From Sphingobacterium populi (GTDB taxonomy: Bacteria > Bacteroidota > Bacteroidia > Sphingobacteriales > Sphingobacteriaceae): a DNA stretch of 64,000 bases. The notes below the pieces were generated by a model. The model ran no database searches, was not told where the DNA came from, and worked only from the letters and a program-made list of their open reading frames with translations. Below, piece by piece: positions 27,414 through 36,849 of this stretch. The translations under genes and the position numbers were made by a program. The DNA is taken from positions 248,001 through 312,000 of the forward strand of contig NZ_LQXS01000003.1 in assembly GCF_001586775.1 (NCBI RefSeq), read 5' to 3'. How positions within the stretch are numbered: position 1 is the stretch's first letter; each line of letters begins with the position of its first letter.

Positions 27414-28376
27414 ATGCAAAAATTTTTTTCAGCAGAAGACATCGATAATTTGTCTTATGCTGTACAGGAAGCACTAACATTAAAAGCTAACCCAAGAGCA
27501 CATGCTGAGTTGGGTAAGCACAAAACTTTAGGTCTGGTATTCTTGAACCCCAGTTTACGCACGCGCCTAAGTACTCAAAAGGCAGCTACCCATCTTGGGA
27601 TGGACGTGATGGTGATGAATATGGATAAGGACGGCTGGGCATTAGAAACGCAAGATGGCGTAGTAATGAATGGCACCACGGTAGAGCATATTCGCGAAGC
27701 CGCTGCCGTAATGGGCGAATACTGTGATATCCTCGGTTTAAGATCTTTCCCTTCACTGAAGGATAAAGAAGCCGACTACACCGAAGATTTGTTTAATAAA
27801 TTTATCAAATTCTGTGGTGTGCCCGTAGTTTCGTTAGAAAGTGCTACACGTCATCCTTTACAAAGCTTGACCGATCTCATCACGATCACCGAACATAAAA
27901 CAGTAGAAAAACCAAAAGTCGTGTTAGCTTGGGCACCACATGTGAAAGCATTGCCGCAGGCAGTCCCTAACTCTTTCAGCGAATGGATGGGAAAAGCACA
28001 AAGACAAGGTTTGGTCGATTTTGTGATTGCACATCCAAAAGGCTACGAATTATCAGAAGAGTTTACAGAAGGGGTAACTATTACTCATGATCTAAACGAA
28101 GCATTAGCAGGAGCTGATTTTGTGTATGTCAAAAACTGGTCTTCATTCCAAGATTATGGCAAGGTTTATCCTGTCGAAGAAGATTGGTTGATTACCAACA
28201 AAAGGTTAGAACAAACCAATGTGGCCAAAGTAATGCACTGTCTGCCGGTACGTCGGGATTTAGAATTATCTGCCGAAGTACTGGACGGCCCGCACTCTTT
28301 GGTCATCAAGGAAGCTAGCAACCGAGTGTGGGCAGCACAATTAGTGTTGAAACGTATGTTAGAGAATCTTAAATAG
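27414..28376 (+). CDS. argF': N-acylornithine carbamoyltransferase, probably N-succinylornithine type
   Basis: Carbamoylates the acylated ornithine, the route used in Bacteroidota and Xanthomonas instead of ordinary ornithine. The carbamoyl-phosphate loop is SLRTRLSTQ (not the STRTR of classic ArgF), with HPLQSLTD and HCLPVRRD further on. The substrate-deciding residue just before EHI is Val90; it is Glu in the Xanthomonas acetylornithine enzyme and Pro in the Bacteroides fragilis succinylornithine enzyme. 320 residues, 8 bp before argB. Confidence 0.88.
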   Translation: MQKFFSAEDIDNLSYAVQEALTLKANPRAHAELGKHKTLGLVFLNPSLRTRLSTQKAATHLGMDVMVMNMDKDGWALETQDGVVMNGTTVEHIREAAAVMGEYCDILGLRSFPSLKDKEADYTEDLFNKFIKFCGVPVVSLESATRHPLQSLTDLITITEHKTVEKPKVVLAWAPHVKALPQAVPNSFSEWMGKAQRQGLVDFVIAHPKGYELSEEFTEGVTITHDLNEALAGADFVYVKNWSSFQDYGKVYPVEEDWLITNKRLEQTNVAKVMHCLPVRRDLELSAEVLDGPHSLVIKEASNRVWAAQLVLKRMLENLK

Positions 28377-28383
28377 TACCATC

Positions 28384-29181
28384 ATGTCGAATCATTCGGA
28401 TTTAAGCATCATAAAAATCGGTGGTAATATCATTGATGATCCAGCCAAGTTGGACGCTTTTCTCGAAAAGTTTGCCGCACTACCAGGCAAAAAGATACTA
28501 GTACATGGCGGCGGAAAGATTGCTACGCGCTTAGCGGCAGATTTGGGTTTGGAAGCCCAGATGGTAGACGGCCGACGCATCACCGATGCTGAGATGCTGA
28601 AAGTAGTGACGATGGTATACGCAGGACTCACTAACAAATCTATTGTCGCGCACCTGCAAAAGTATTCTTGTGATGCTATTGGTTTGAGCGGCGCAGATGG
28701 TAATGCCATCAAAGCCGTAAAACGACCAGTCGGGAAGATAGACTATGGCTATGCAGGCGATATTTTAGCAGATTCGGTCAACGAACACACCATCAAACGG
28801 TTTCTAGAATCAGGTTTTACGCCAGTATTTTCGGCCATTACGCACAACGGTACCGGACAATTGTTAAATACCAATGCCGACACCATTGCCTCTGCCTTAG
28901 CGATAGGCTTAGCCACGTCATACAATGTTTCTTTATTGTATTGTTTTGAGAAAGACGGTGTATTGAGAGATGTCAATGATGACAATTCTGTCATTGAAGC
29001 CATAAAGAGTAGCGAATTTGAATCTCTTAAAGCAAGTCATATAGTACACGCAGGTATGATACCAAAACTACAAAACGCTTTTGATGCTATCGCGAAAGGC
29101 GTAATGGATGTATATATCGGAAATGCCGATAAACTGCATCACTATCATCACCAGAAGTTCGGTACGCGCTTATCCGCGTAA
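28384..29181 (+). CDS. argB: N-acetylglutamate kinase family protein
   Basis: Amino-acid kinase phosphorylating N-acylglutamate, the second arginine step. Motifs: IIKIGGNII, the nucleotide/substrate loop VHGGGK and INTNADTIASALA-like LLNTNADTIAS; the kinase ends with KLQNAFDAIAKGV. 265 residues. It lies between the transcarbamylase gene and proC in the same operon. Confidence 0.9.
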   Translation: MSNHSDLSIIKIGGNIIDDPAKLDAFLEKFAALPGKKILVHGGGKIATRLAADLGLEAQMVDGRRITDAEMLKVVTMVYAGLTNKSIVAHLQKYSCDAIGLSGADGNAIKAVKRPVGKIDYGYAGDILADSVNEHTIKRFLESGFTPVFSAITHNGTGQLLNTNADTIASALAIGLATSYNVSLLYCFEKDGVLRDVNDDNSVIEAIKSSEFESLKASHIVHAGMIPKLQNAFDAIAKGVMDVYIGNADKLHHYHHQKFGTRLSA

Positions 29182-29215
29182 AAGCATACACAAAAAAATC
29201 CAGACACGTCACGTT

Positions 29216-30016
29216 ATGGCTAGAATTACTATCATAGGAAGTGGGAATATTGGTTTTTCTCTAGCTAAAGGGATCGCGCAAGCGGGCATCTATTCTGCTG
29301 CAGACATTACCTTAACTAGGCGCTCACTTCAATCGCTTGAGCGCGAGTCTGCCGCTGGTTTTTCAGTTAGTGCAGATAATGTCACAGCCGTGCTGGGAGC
29401 AGAGATTGTAGTACTCGCCATTTTACCGCAGCAAGCAAAACTAGTAATGCAAGAAATTCGCAGCGCACTAAGACCGGAGCAAATCGTCGTTTCGGTAATC
29501 TCTGGCGTATCGTGTGTTGATATGCGTGCTGTGCTGGGCGAGCAAACCACTATCGTCCGCGCCATGCCTAATACAGCTATTGCCATTGGGCAATCAATGA
29601 CGTGCGTCACGACAGATCGTGCAACCCAAGATGAAGTAGCTATTGTCGAAAAGCTATTCAATACGGTGGGTTCTGTGGTGGTAATACAAGAAGAATTGAT
29701 GACTGCAGCCACAGCTTTATGTGCGTGTGGTATCGCGTTTTTCTTGCGTAGTATTCGCGCCGCATCGCAAGGTGGCGTAGAAATTGGGTTTCATGCTCAC
29801 GACGCCCTCAAAATGGCGGTACAAACCGCTAAGGGTGCAGCCGATCTATTATTGCAGATGCAATCGCATCCGGAGAGCGAGATTGACAAAGTGACTTCTC
29901 CCAAAGGTTGTACGATCGCTGGACTTAATGAGATGGAACACCATGGTTTTAGTTCTGCGTTCATCAAAGGCATCAAGCTGTCTGCCCAAAAAGCAGGAGG
30001 GCTGTACGATGAGTAA
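29216..30016 (+). CDS. proC: pyrroline-5-carboxylate reductase family protein
   Basis: NAD(P)H-dependent reductase making proline from pyrroline-5-carboxylate. Rossmann motif ARITIIGSGNIGFSLAKGI at the N-terminus and the C-terminal TSPKGCTIAGLNEMEHHGF (P5CR signature). The frame is open upstream to 29108, inside argB; 29216 is chosen because the Rossmann fold begins there. 266 residues; its end overlaps argE by eight bases. Its place in the operon links glutamate semialdehyde, proline and ornithine metabolism. Confidence 0.87.
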   Translation: MARITIIGSGNIGFSLAKGIAQAGIYSAADITLTRRSLQSLERESAAGFSVSADNVTAVLGAEIVVLAILPQQAKLVMQEIRSALRPEQIVVSVISGVSCVDMRAVLGEQTTIVRAMPNTAIAIGQSMTCVTTDRATQDEVAIVEKLFNTVGSVVVIQEELMTAATALCACGIAFFLRSIRAASQGGVEIGFHAHDALKMAVQTAKGAADLLLQMQSHPESEIDKVTSPKGCTIAGLNEMEHHGFSSAFIKGIKLSAQKAGGLYDE

Positions 30017-31082
30017 ACAACCAACCGTTGACCAGCTGCAAGAAGAATGCATCACACTCTTACAAGAGCTGATTCGTACACCATCGATAAGTAGAGAAGA
30101 AGAGCAGACTGCTTGCGTGATTGAACATTATCTGACACGAAAGGGCATTAGTTGCGAACGCGTAGGCAATAACGTAATTGCATATAATTTTTTCTTTGAC
30201 TCAGAAAACCCCACGCTTTTGCTCAATTCGCATCACGATACCGTAAAGGCAAATCCAGGATATACCCGCGATCCTTTTGATGCCGAGATCGTCGACGGCA
30301 AATTGTATGGCTTGGGATCTAATGACGCAGGGGGATGCTTGGTCTCTTTAATAGCTGCTTTCTGTTATTATTATACAAAACCTGATTTAGCCTATAATAT
30401 ATGCCTCATCGCCTCAGCGGAAGAAGAAATATCGGGTAAAAACGGTATTGAGGCCGCTTACGCGAAAATTTGCGCGTGTGAGTTTGCAATAGTTGGCGAA
30501 CCAACTCAACTGGATTTGGCAGTTGCAGAAAAGGGACTAATGGTACTAGATTGTGTAGCACATGGCGAATCCGGCCATGCCGCAAGAGAAGAAGGTATCA
30601 ATGCCATTTACCAAGCGATAGAAGATATAAACTGGTTTCGCTCATATCAATTTCCAAAAGAATCAGCCTATTTAGGCCCGGTCAAAATGTCGGTAACGAT
30701 GGTGAATTCGGGTTCGCAACATAATGTCGTGCCGGCCGAATGTCGTTATGTGGTAGATGTGCGCACAACGGATGTGTACAGCAATGTCGAAGTTTTAGAT
30801 ATCATTCGATCGGAGGTAAAATCAGAAGTTACGCCGCGTTCTACACGACTAAATTCGTCAACAATAGCCATGGATCATCCTATCGTGAAAGCAGGAGTGA
30901 AGTTGGGCAAGAAGACCTATGGAAGCCCTACGATGAGTGATCAGGCCTTGCTTCCAATTCCTTCTTTGAAAATAGGACCAGGCCATTCTGCGCGGTCCCA
31001 TTCCGCAGACGAATTCATTTATGTAGCAGAGGTACAAGACGCCGTCTTATTCTACATAGAGCTTTTAAAAGAGATACTATAA
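30009..31082 (+). CDS. argE: M20-family deacylase, probable N-acetyl/succinyl-citrulline (ornithine) deacetylase
   Basis: Metal-dependent M20 hydrolase expected to remove the acyl group from acylated citrulline. Ligand motifs: NSHHDTV, GLGSNDAGG, ASAEEEISG, GEPTQLD and GHSARSHSADEF. The frame is open to 29928 inside proC; the ATG at 30009 (overlap GATGAGTAA with the proC stop) is chosen. 357 residues. Last gene of the operon; its end overlaps the convergent Lrp gene by six bases. Confidence 0.85.
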   Translation: MSKQPTVDQLQEECITLLQELIRTPSISREEEQTACVIEHYLTRKGISCERVGNNVIAYNFFFDSENPTLLLNSHHDTVKANPGYTRDPFDAEIVDGKLYGLGSNDAGGCLVSLIAAFCYYYTKPDLAYNICLIASAEEEISGKNGIEAAYAKICACEFAIVGEPTQLDLAVAEKGLMVLDCVAHGESGHAAREEGINAIYQAIEDINWFRSYQFPKESAYLGPVKMSVTMVNSGSQHNVVPAECRYVVDVRTTDVYSNVEVLDIIRSEVKSEVTPRSTRLNSSTIAMDHPIVKAGVKLGKKTYGSPTMSDQALLPIPSLKIGPGHSARSHSADEFIYVAEVQDAVLFYIELLKEIL

Positions 31083-31547
31083 CGTAATCTGTCTTTTAAT
31101 ACTTTCCTCTAGCGAGATAATCGTTTCGGTACGTTGTATGCCTTTCAAAGCCTGTATATCTTCGTTGAGTACTTTTCTAAGATGAGCAGTATCCCGGCAA
31201 ACGATCTTGGCAAACATACTATACTGTCCGGTACAATAGTGCAATTCCACGACCTCCTTAATTTCCTTTAACTGGCTCACCGCATCCGAATACTGAGATC
31301 CCTTTTCTAAATAAATACCAAGAAAAGCAGTGATATCGAAGCCCACTTTTTGAGGGTTGATCATTAAATGCGAACCGCGGATAATGCCTAGCTCTTCCAT
31401 TTTTTTCATGCGTACGTGTATCGTTCCGCCCGATACGATCAGCTTTTTTGCAATTTCTGTGTAGGGGATAGATGCATCCTCCATCAGAATCGACAAGATT
31501 TGAACATCCAAATTATCTAGATCATAATTCGCATATTTCTTTTCCAT
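31077..31547 (-). CDS. Lrp/AsnC-family transcriptional regulator
   Basis: Amino-acid-responsive regulator with an N-terminal helix-turn-helix (LDVQILSILMEDASIPYTEIAKKL, read as two helices) and a C-terminal RAM ligand-binding domain. 156 residues. It converges on argE, with overlapping 3' ends, so it may control or respond to arginine or a related amino acid; this is inference. Confidence 0.88.
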   Translation of the reverse strand: MEKKYANYDLDNLDVQILSILMEDASIPYTEIAKKLIVSGGTIHVRMKKMEELGIIRGSHLMINPQKVGFDITAFLGIYLEKGSQYSDAVSQLKEIKEVVELHYCTGQYSMFAKIVCRDTAHLRKVLNEDIQALKGIQRTETIISLEESIKRQITL

Positions 31548-31582
31548 ATATTAATCAGTTATGTCAGTAGATTAAACTTTTT

Positions 31583-31590
31583 CAAAAATA
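31583..31590 (-). promoter_or_regulatory. -7 element for the Lrp/AsnC gene
   Basis: CAAAAATA on the plus strand reads TATTTTTG on the minus strand, 35 bp before the ATG. The remaining 31591-31834 is AT-rich without a recognisable gene. Confidence 0.45.
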
Positions 31591-31834
31591 ATAAGATTTA
31601 ACCGTATAATTATGTTTTGTTTGTAATATTCAGGGGTATTTTTTATGATATTATCATGAGTCGAATAGGTGAGTTGATCGCAGACAATCAGTAACTTTAC
31701 TATAATAATGTAAGTAGGTGCGTGGCGAGCAAATGAATTAGCAAATCGTAATTCTTTCAATAATGATGCATTTAGTGCAGTTTTGATATTTCACTAGCCG
31801 GCAAACAATAATACTAAAATTAATATCGATACAG

Positions 31835-32875
31835 ATGCAAGATGATGTAACTATTTCTAGAAAGAAACCACGCTTTCCGGTCGATGCTAGCTTGTCTAAG
31901 TATCTCAAGTTTTATCAACGCGATGCACGATTGCCGGTCAGCTATACCGATTTGCTGGAGTTTGATGAATCTGTACCCGTGTATGACAAGCATGGAGAAG
32001 ATACTTATTGGGAGTCGCCGTTGTATCCGCAACATACGCTGGCGCAGTTGCATGCTAAGCTCAAAGTGGTATATGCTAGTCTGAAAGCATCGGGTAATAC
32101 CAAGATTGTAGAGCACAAGATTGTGGATCGGATTGAGTATTGTGCATTTGGTAATACCAAACCTTTTCGAGTTAGGATTATCAATCGCTTGAACGATGTG
32201 TACGATTATTTCTATATCAAACAAGCAGATGCTTCGCGGATATTGGGTTTGGAACTAGAGGAGATTGTATCCCCCAATCAGGTGAATTATATTTATGACC
32301 GAGATACGCTAGTGGAGGAGCATATTGTAGGTATTCCTGGCGATGTGTTTTCTAAAACGAGTATGCATCGCGAAGAGTTTAATCAGACTAGGATTGCCAA
32401 AGAATTTGTAAAATTTAATGAGCGTTGTATAATTTCGCTATTAGGCGATATGCGAGCCTATAATTTCGTGATGCAGATCACGCCCGATTTTGATGATTAT
32501 CAATTTAGGATTAGGGCGATTGATTTCGATCAGCAATTCTATGAAGGAAATCCTAAAGTATATATGCCTCAATTCTTCAAAGAAAATTTTCCATATGTAA
32601 AGCTTTCCATGGAGTACCTTACCGAGCGTACTGTATTGCAGTATCAGCAAGAAGAACATTCATCCATAGTACATCGTGTTCGAAGTGAGCGCCACCGCAT
32701 AAAGGACTTGCGCGACGCCTCACGTACGCAGGCAGTATCTACGCCCGAGAATATCCAACAACTCAAATCTGGATACGCTGACTTTTATAAAAACAACGCA
32801 TACGAAAGGTGTAAGACGATGGTGGATATTGTAGAGTTAAATGTGAAGAATATAATTCGCCAAGTGCGATTGTAG
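31835..32875 (+). CDS. unknown protein with kinase-like catalytic motifs
   Basis: No family recognised. The 346 residues are charged and soluble, without signal or membrane segments. Two stretches resemble a phosphotransferase active site: GDMRAYNF (residues 204-211), similar to the GDxxxxN catalytic loop, and AIDFDQ (228-233), similar to the metal-binding Asp of DFG/IDFD motifs in aminoglycoside-kinase- or HipA-like folds. A TLVEEHIVG stretch about 30 residues earlier could be the hinge. It stands alone between the Lrp gene and ruvC. Confidence 0.6.
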   Translation: MQDDVTISRKKPRFPVDASLSKYLKFYQRDARLPVSYTDLLEFDESVPVYDKHGEDTYWESPLYPQHTLAQLHAKLKVVYASLKASGNTKIVEHKIVDRIEYCAFGNTKPFRVRIINRLNDVYDYFYIKQADASRILGLELEEIVSPNQVNYIYDRDTLVEEHIVGIPGDVFSKTSMHREEFNQTRIAKEFVKFNERCIISLLGDMRAYNFVMQITPDFDDYQFRIRAIDFDQQFYEGNPKVYMPQFFKENFPYVKLSMEYLTERTVLQYQQEEHSSIVHRVRSERHRIKDLRDASRTQAVSTPENIQQLKSGYADFYKNNAYERCKTMVDIVELNVKNIIRQVRL

Positions 32876-32880
32876 GTTTT

Positions 32881-33447
32881 TTATTTGACGCGAGATGTAT
32901 TGTCTTTAACAAAAGACTCCCAGCCAGAGTAGCTTGTGCTTTTGCCCGAAGAGCCGACCTTTTGAAATGAATGACATACGGCTACTGCCAAACCATCCGT
33001 GGCATCCAAAAACTGTGGACTTTCCTCAAATTTTAGCAAACTCTTTAGCATAGCAGCTACCTGCTCTTTGGTCGCATTTCCATTTCCTGTGACCGATTGT
33101 TTGATTTTGCGCGGAGCATATTCGACGATAGGTAAATCATAATTCAATCCTGCCGCCATGGCTACACCTTGAGCCCGACCGAGCTTAAGCATTACCTGTA
33201 CATTTTTGCCGTAAAAGGGAGCTTCTAACGCCATGCAATCAGGTTTATATTGCTCAATGAGCGAAGTGGTTTTTTTGAAGATTCGCTGTAGCTTCAAAGC
33301 GTGATCGTCCAAATGTCCCATCTTAATGACGCCCATGCTCACCAGTGTGATTTTATTGCCAACTTCTTTGATGACGCCATAACCCAATACAACCGTACCA
33401 GGGTCAATGCCTAATATAATTCGCTCCTTTGCCTTCTCCCTTTGCAT
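32881..33447 (-). CDS. ruvC: Holliday junction resolvase RuvC
   Basis: Endonuclease cutting Holliday junctions in recombination repair. Catalytic acids: Asp15 in ILGIDPGT, Glu in ALEAPFYGKN and the C-terminal Asp pair in DATDGLAVAVCH. 188 residues, with a short N-terminal extension. Convergent with the unknown gene, five bases between their ends. Confidence 0.95.
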   Translation of the reverse strand: MQREKAKERIILGIDPGTVVLGYGVIKEVGNKITLVSMGVIKMGHLDDHALKLQRIFKKTTSLIEQYKPDCMALEAPFYGKNVQVMLKLGRAQGVAMAAGLNYDLPIVEYAPRKIKQSVTGNGNATKEQVAAMLKSLLKFEESPQFLDATDGLAVAVCHSFQKVGSSGKSTSYSGWESFVKDNTSRVK

Positions 33448-33459
33448 GAAGCAATATTA

Positions 33460-33467
33460 CAAAATTA
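33460..33467 (-). promoter_or_regulatory. -7 element for ruvC
   Basis: CAAAATTA reads TAATTTTG on the minus strand, 12 bp before the ruvC ATG, so the 5' leader would be only a few bases. Confidence 0.4.
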
Positions 33468-33588
33468 TATTTATAGTCTTGAGGAGCTGGCGTTGCCGAA
33501 AGATACCCTTAACAAGAGCGTTAAATTACCGAACGGTATGCCGCTTTATCTGTCAAAAAATTCTTAACATTGTGCTTTCAAAATCAAC

Positions 33589-34566
33589 TTGAATAAAACG
33601 CAGAAGACATATCTCAATATATTCATCAAAGTGCTCATCGTAGCATTGACATCGTGGTTTGTATATAGCAAGATCAGTCATCAACAAAACCTGAAGCAGT
33701 TCAATGCGTTGATAAGCGAATTTGACGGAGCTTCCATTTGGTTGATTTTAAGTTTGGTGGTCGTGATGATGCTAGCCAACTGGTTTCTTGAAGTTGTCAA
33801 GTGGCGGCATTTGAGCAAAAAAATAGAACCACTAAGCTGGTGGACTGCTATTCGATCGGTTTTTTGTGGATTGACTTGGGCAATTTTTACGCCAAATCGC
33901 ATTGGCGAATACGGCGGCCGCGTACTTCTACTACATCCAGAGAATCGGGCTTCTGGCGCAGTTGCTATGGGCGTTGGATTATTTGCGCAACTCGTGCTTA
34001 CGAGTGTCTTCGGCGCTTTGAGCATTGCATGGTTTGTACAAACGTTTCTTCCTACTCCCGTCTTTGTTAAGTTAGCTGTCTGGATGATAGCGAGTATTTA
34101 TGCAAGTGCATTTTTAGTGTTGTATTTTAATGTACAGTGGATCGATGCATTGGTTGGGAAAGTGAAATTTTTGACCAAGGTAAAACCTTTTTTTGCGATC
34201 TTAGAAAACTTCACATCAAGAGAATTATCGCACGTGCTATTGATTTCCTTTGCACGCTTCACTATCTTCACATCGCAGTATATGGTGCTTATGCTTTTCT
34301 TTTTGCCCGAGCTCCCTATGTTATCGATGATTTTAATGATCTTTATTTTGTTTTTTGTACAGGCAGCAGTGCCTTCGCTGGATCTTTTTGATTTTAGCGT
34401 TCGCAGTTTCGTTGCTAGTAACCTATATGCTTACATCACAACTCAAGAGATTGCAGTAATGGCCATTGTATCTTTTGTATGGTTTGTCAACCTGATACTG
34501 CCTGCGATTATAGGTACTTTCTTTGTCTTTCAAGTTAACTATGTAGGAGCTAATGGGAAGTCTTAA
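33589..34566 (+). CDS. membrane protein of the lysylphosphatidylglycerol synthase TM / flippase-like family
   Basis: About eight hydrophobic segments in 325 residues. The pattern FTPNRIGEYGGRVLLL followed by a Gly/Ala-rich helix is typical of the UPF0104 (AglD/MprF membrane-domain-like) family, whose members are thought to move lipids or lipid-linked intermediates. The frame starts at TTG (33589); no in-frame ATG occurs before the first helix. It overlaps the next gene, a membrane glycosyltransferase, by 14 bases, suggesting a joint role in envelope lipid or glycan synthesis. Confidence 0.75.
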   Translation: MNKTQKTYLNIFIKVLIVALTSWFVYSKISHQQNLKQFNALISEFDGASIWLILSLVVVMMLANWFLEVVKWRHLSKKIEPLSWWTAIRSVFCGLTWAIFTPNRIGEYGGRVLLLHPENRASGAVAMGVGLFAQLVLTSVFGALSIAWFVQTFLPTPVFVKLAVWMIASIYASAFLVLYFNVQWIDALVGKVKFLTKVKPFFAILENFTSRELSHVLLISFARFTIFTSQYMVLMLFFLPELPMLSMILMIFILFFVQAAVPSLDLFDFSVRSFVASNLYAYITTQEIAVMAIVSFVWFVNLILPAIIGTFFVFQVNYVGANGKS

Positions 34567-35686
34567 TGGTTGCTTATTGATCGCCACGTTGGTATATGTG
34601 GCTCTAGTACTATACATGCGTTTTGGCTGGTATCGCACTGGTTTGTCCATCGCACGCACCAATGGAGGTAATATGCAGAAAGTATCTGTATTAATTGCGG
34701 CTCGTAATGAGGAAGATAACATTGGTCGAACGTTGGATTGTTTGGTCGCACAATCTTATCCTAAGCATTTACTGGAGGTTATTGTAATTGATGATCACTC
34801 TACTGACCGTACTGCCGAAATCGTAAATCTTTATCAGGATCGAGGAGTGCGTTTGTTGCAATTGGATGAAGGCGACAAGCTCAACTCGTACAAGAAACTG
34901 GCGATTGCCAAAGCAATTGATCTGTCTTCCGGCGATATCATCATGACCACTGATGCCGATTGCCGGATGGGACCTAATTGGGTGTCCACTGTGGTCAATT
35001 ATATGGAACGTGGTAGCTTAGAAATGGTATCTTCGCCTGTGGCCTACCACGAAGAAAAATCCCTGTTTGAACGATTGCAAACTTTAGAGTTTCTATATCT
35101 CATCGGATTAGGTGCTTCTGGCATTGGCAATGGCATACCAACAACGTGTAATGGAGCCAACCTGGCCTATCGCAAAGAAACATTCTATCGAGTGGGCGGC
35201 TTCAAAGGAATTGATGACTTGGCCTCAGGTGATGATGAACTACTATTGCACAAAGTGTCTGAGGGCGCGGCGCAGCGCATTGGATTTTGCAGAGCAACAG
35301 AAGCGATCGTATATACCGAGGCCAAACCAACACTTGCTTCCTTCATCAGCCAACGTAAACGCTGGGCTTCAAAGAGTACGAAATATAAAGACAAACGCAT
35401 TGTATTACTGGGTGTCGTAATCTGGCTCTTCAATTTGGCTTTGATTTGGGGCACGATACAATTCTTCTATATGTTGCCCGCGTTTGATTGGCTGTTTGCT
35501 CTCTGCGTAGTGCTCAAAGTAGCGGTAGAATTCATATTTCTACTACCTATTACGCAATTTGTACGTCGTACCGAATTATTGCGCTATCTGCCCTTCTTGT
35601 CTTTCGCACACGCACTCTATCTGGTGTATATTGGCGTAGCCGGCAATATCGGCAAATACGATTGGAAAGGGCGAACCGTCAATTGA
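34553..35686 (+). CDS. family 2 glycosyltransferase, membrane-bound
   Basis: 377 residues: one N-terminal membrane helix, a GT-A catalytic domain with VSVLIAARNEEDNI, IDDHSTD, the DxD-like TTDADCR and the product-site QRKRW, then three to four C-terminal helices. This is the layout of processive or lipid-linked GT2 enzymes. Sugar and acceptor are unknown. It starts inside the end of the preceding flippase-like gene. Confidence 0.82.
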   Translation: MGSLNGCLLIATLVYVALVLYMRFGWYRTGLSIARTNGGNMQKVSVLIAARNEEDNIGRTLDCLVAQSYPKHLLEVIVIDDHSTDRTAEIVNLYQDRGVRLLQLDEGDKLNSYKKLAIAKAIDLSSGDIIMTTDADCRMGPNWVSTVVNYMERGSLEMVSSPVAYHEEKSLFERLQTLEFLYLIGLGASGIGNGIPTTCNGANLAYRKETFYRVGGFKGIDDLASGDDELLLHKVSEGAAQRIGFCRATEAIVYTEAKPTLASFISQRKRWASKSTKYKDKRIVLLGVVIWLFNLALIWGTIQFFYMLPAFDWLFALCVVLKVAVEFIFLLPITQFVRRTELLRYLPFLSFAHALYLVYIGVAGNIGKYDWKGRTVN

Positions 35687-35688
35687 TA

Positions 35689-36426
35689 TTACGCTTCCAC
35701 TTTTGCACGGATAGCTTTCTCTGCAGCCAATACGATTTCGTCGACTAGTAACTCCCCTTTTTCGATAGCAGGTAATACTTCCCAAGTCAGTGCTGTGAAA
35801 GGGCGTAATGGAAACATGCCCCATTGTACCATTTTATAAGAACCATTGATCGCGATTGGTATCACTAGTGCGTCAGGATTTTTTTTCAGAAGCGTCGCAA
35901 TGCCGCCAACCGAGAAAACTTTCATTTTTCCGGTTTTCGTACGTGTTCCTTCTGGGAAAATAAATGCAGACCATTGTCGCTGATGCATATTGTTGGCTAG
36001 CTTCAAAATTTCCGCAATAGATTGTTTAGGATCGGTACGATCAATATTGGCAGCTCCACCATGTTTTAGATTAAACGAGATGCTGGGAATTCCGGCATTG
36101 GCCAATTCCTTTTTCGATATAAATTTACCATGAAACCGACGCAAAAAGAAGATAAGCGGTGGTATATCAAACATACTCTGATGATTTGCCACGAAAATAA
36201 TCGGCCGATCAGTAGGCAATGGTGCGGTATTTACGAAACGGGCATGATTAAATAATAAATAGTTGCACGCTACTAAGCCGCCGTTTAAGATATCTACACT
36301 CCACTTATGTGCAGAATAACCACCCAATTTCAAACATAGCCATTGTACAGGATGAAAGATCACAAGCAGTACGCCAAATGCAGCATAGAATAGCGGTGAT
36401 AGTAGATAACCAATAATTTTTCTCAT
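35689..36426 (-). CDS. plsC: 1-acyl-sn-glycerol-3-phosphate acyltransferase
   Basis: Makes phosphatidic acid from lysophosphatidic acid at the inner membrane. Motifs: NHQSMFD (HxxxxD) at about residue 81 and FPEGTRTKTGKM (EGTR). A hydrophobic N-terminus anchors it. 245 residues, normal for the family. Convergent with the glycosyltransferase, with two bases between stops. Confidence 0.9.
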   Translation of the reverse strand: MRKIIGYLLSPLFYAAFGVLLVIFHPVQWLCLKLGGYSAHKWSVDILNGGLVACNYLLFNHARFVNTAPLPTDRPIIFVANHQSMFDIPPLIFFLRRFHGKFISKKELANAGIPSISFNLKHGGAANIDRTDPKQSIAEILKLANNMHQRQWSAFIFPEGTRTKTGKMKVFSVGGIATLLKKNPDALVIPIAINGSYKMVQWGMFPLRPFTALTWEVLPAIEKGELLVDEIVLAAEKAIRAKVEA

Positions 36427-36441
36427 AATTTATAAAACGTA

Positions 36442-36449
36442 CAAAGATA
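36442..36449 (-). promoter_or_regulatory. -7 element for plsC
   Basis: CAAAGATA reads TATCTTTG on the minus strand, 15 bp before the start codon; no -33 match was seen. Confidence 0.45.
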
Positions 36450-36546
36450 CAAAATGTAGCAATTTGAATATTATATGGTAAAATCCATTATGTTAAGTTG
36501 TGTTTTAATATAATTTATGTTATTTTTAATAAAGTTTAGTTTTTAT

Positions 36547-36810
36547 ATGAAACTGCCCACTATTTGTCCCAGTTGCGATGCCGATCTGCGTGTAGCAAAG
36601 TTGGAGTGCCTTGCTTGTGGCACAGCCGTGATCGGCCATTACGATTTACCGCCATTGATGTTGCTAGATCGGGAAGAACAGGAATTTGTGATCCGGTTCT
36701 TAGAAAACTCTGGCAGCTTGAAAGAGATGGCCAGCCAGATGGGCAAAAGCTATCCAACGGTGAGAAATAAGCTGGATGATCTCATAGCGAAGTTGAAAAG
36801 TAAAAAATAG
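36547..36810 (+). CDS. DUF2089-family protein (zinc ribbon plus helix-turn-helix)
   Basis: 87 residues. Two CxxC pairs (CPSC near residue 7, CLAC near 22) form a zinc ribbon; a C-terminal HTH-like part follows (SLKEMASQMGKSYPTVRNKL). It resembles DUF2089 regulators. The frame opens at 36517, but the ATG at 36547 sits right before the zinc ribbon. It precedes two membrane-protein genes and probably regulates or accompanies them. Confidence 0.75.
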   Translation: MKLPTICPSCDADLRVAKLECLACGTAVIGHYDLPPLMLLDREEQEFVIRFLENSGSLKEMASQMGKSYPTVRNKLDDLIAKLKSKK

Positions 36811-36849
36811 CCAAATAATATATCTATTCACCTTTAATAGCAGTATCCC

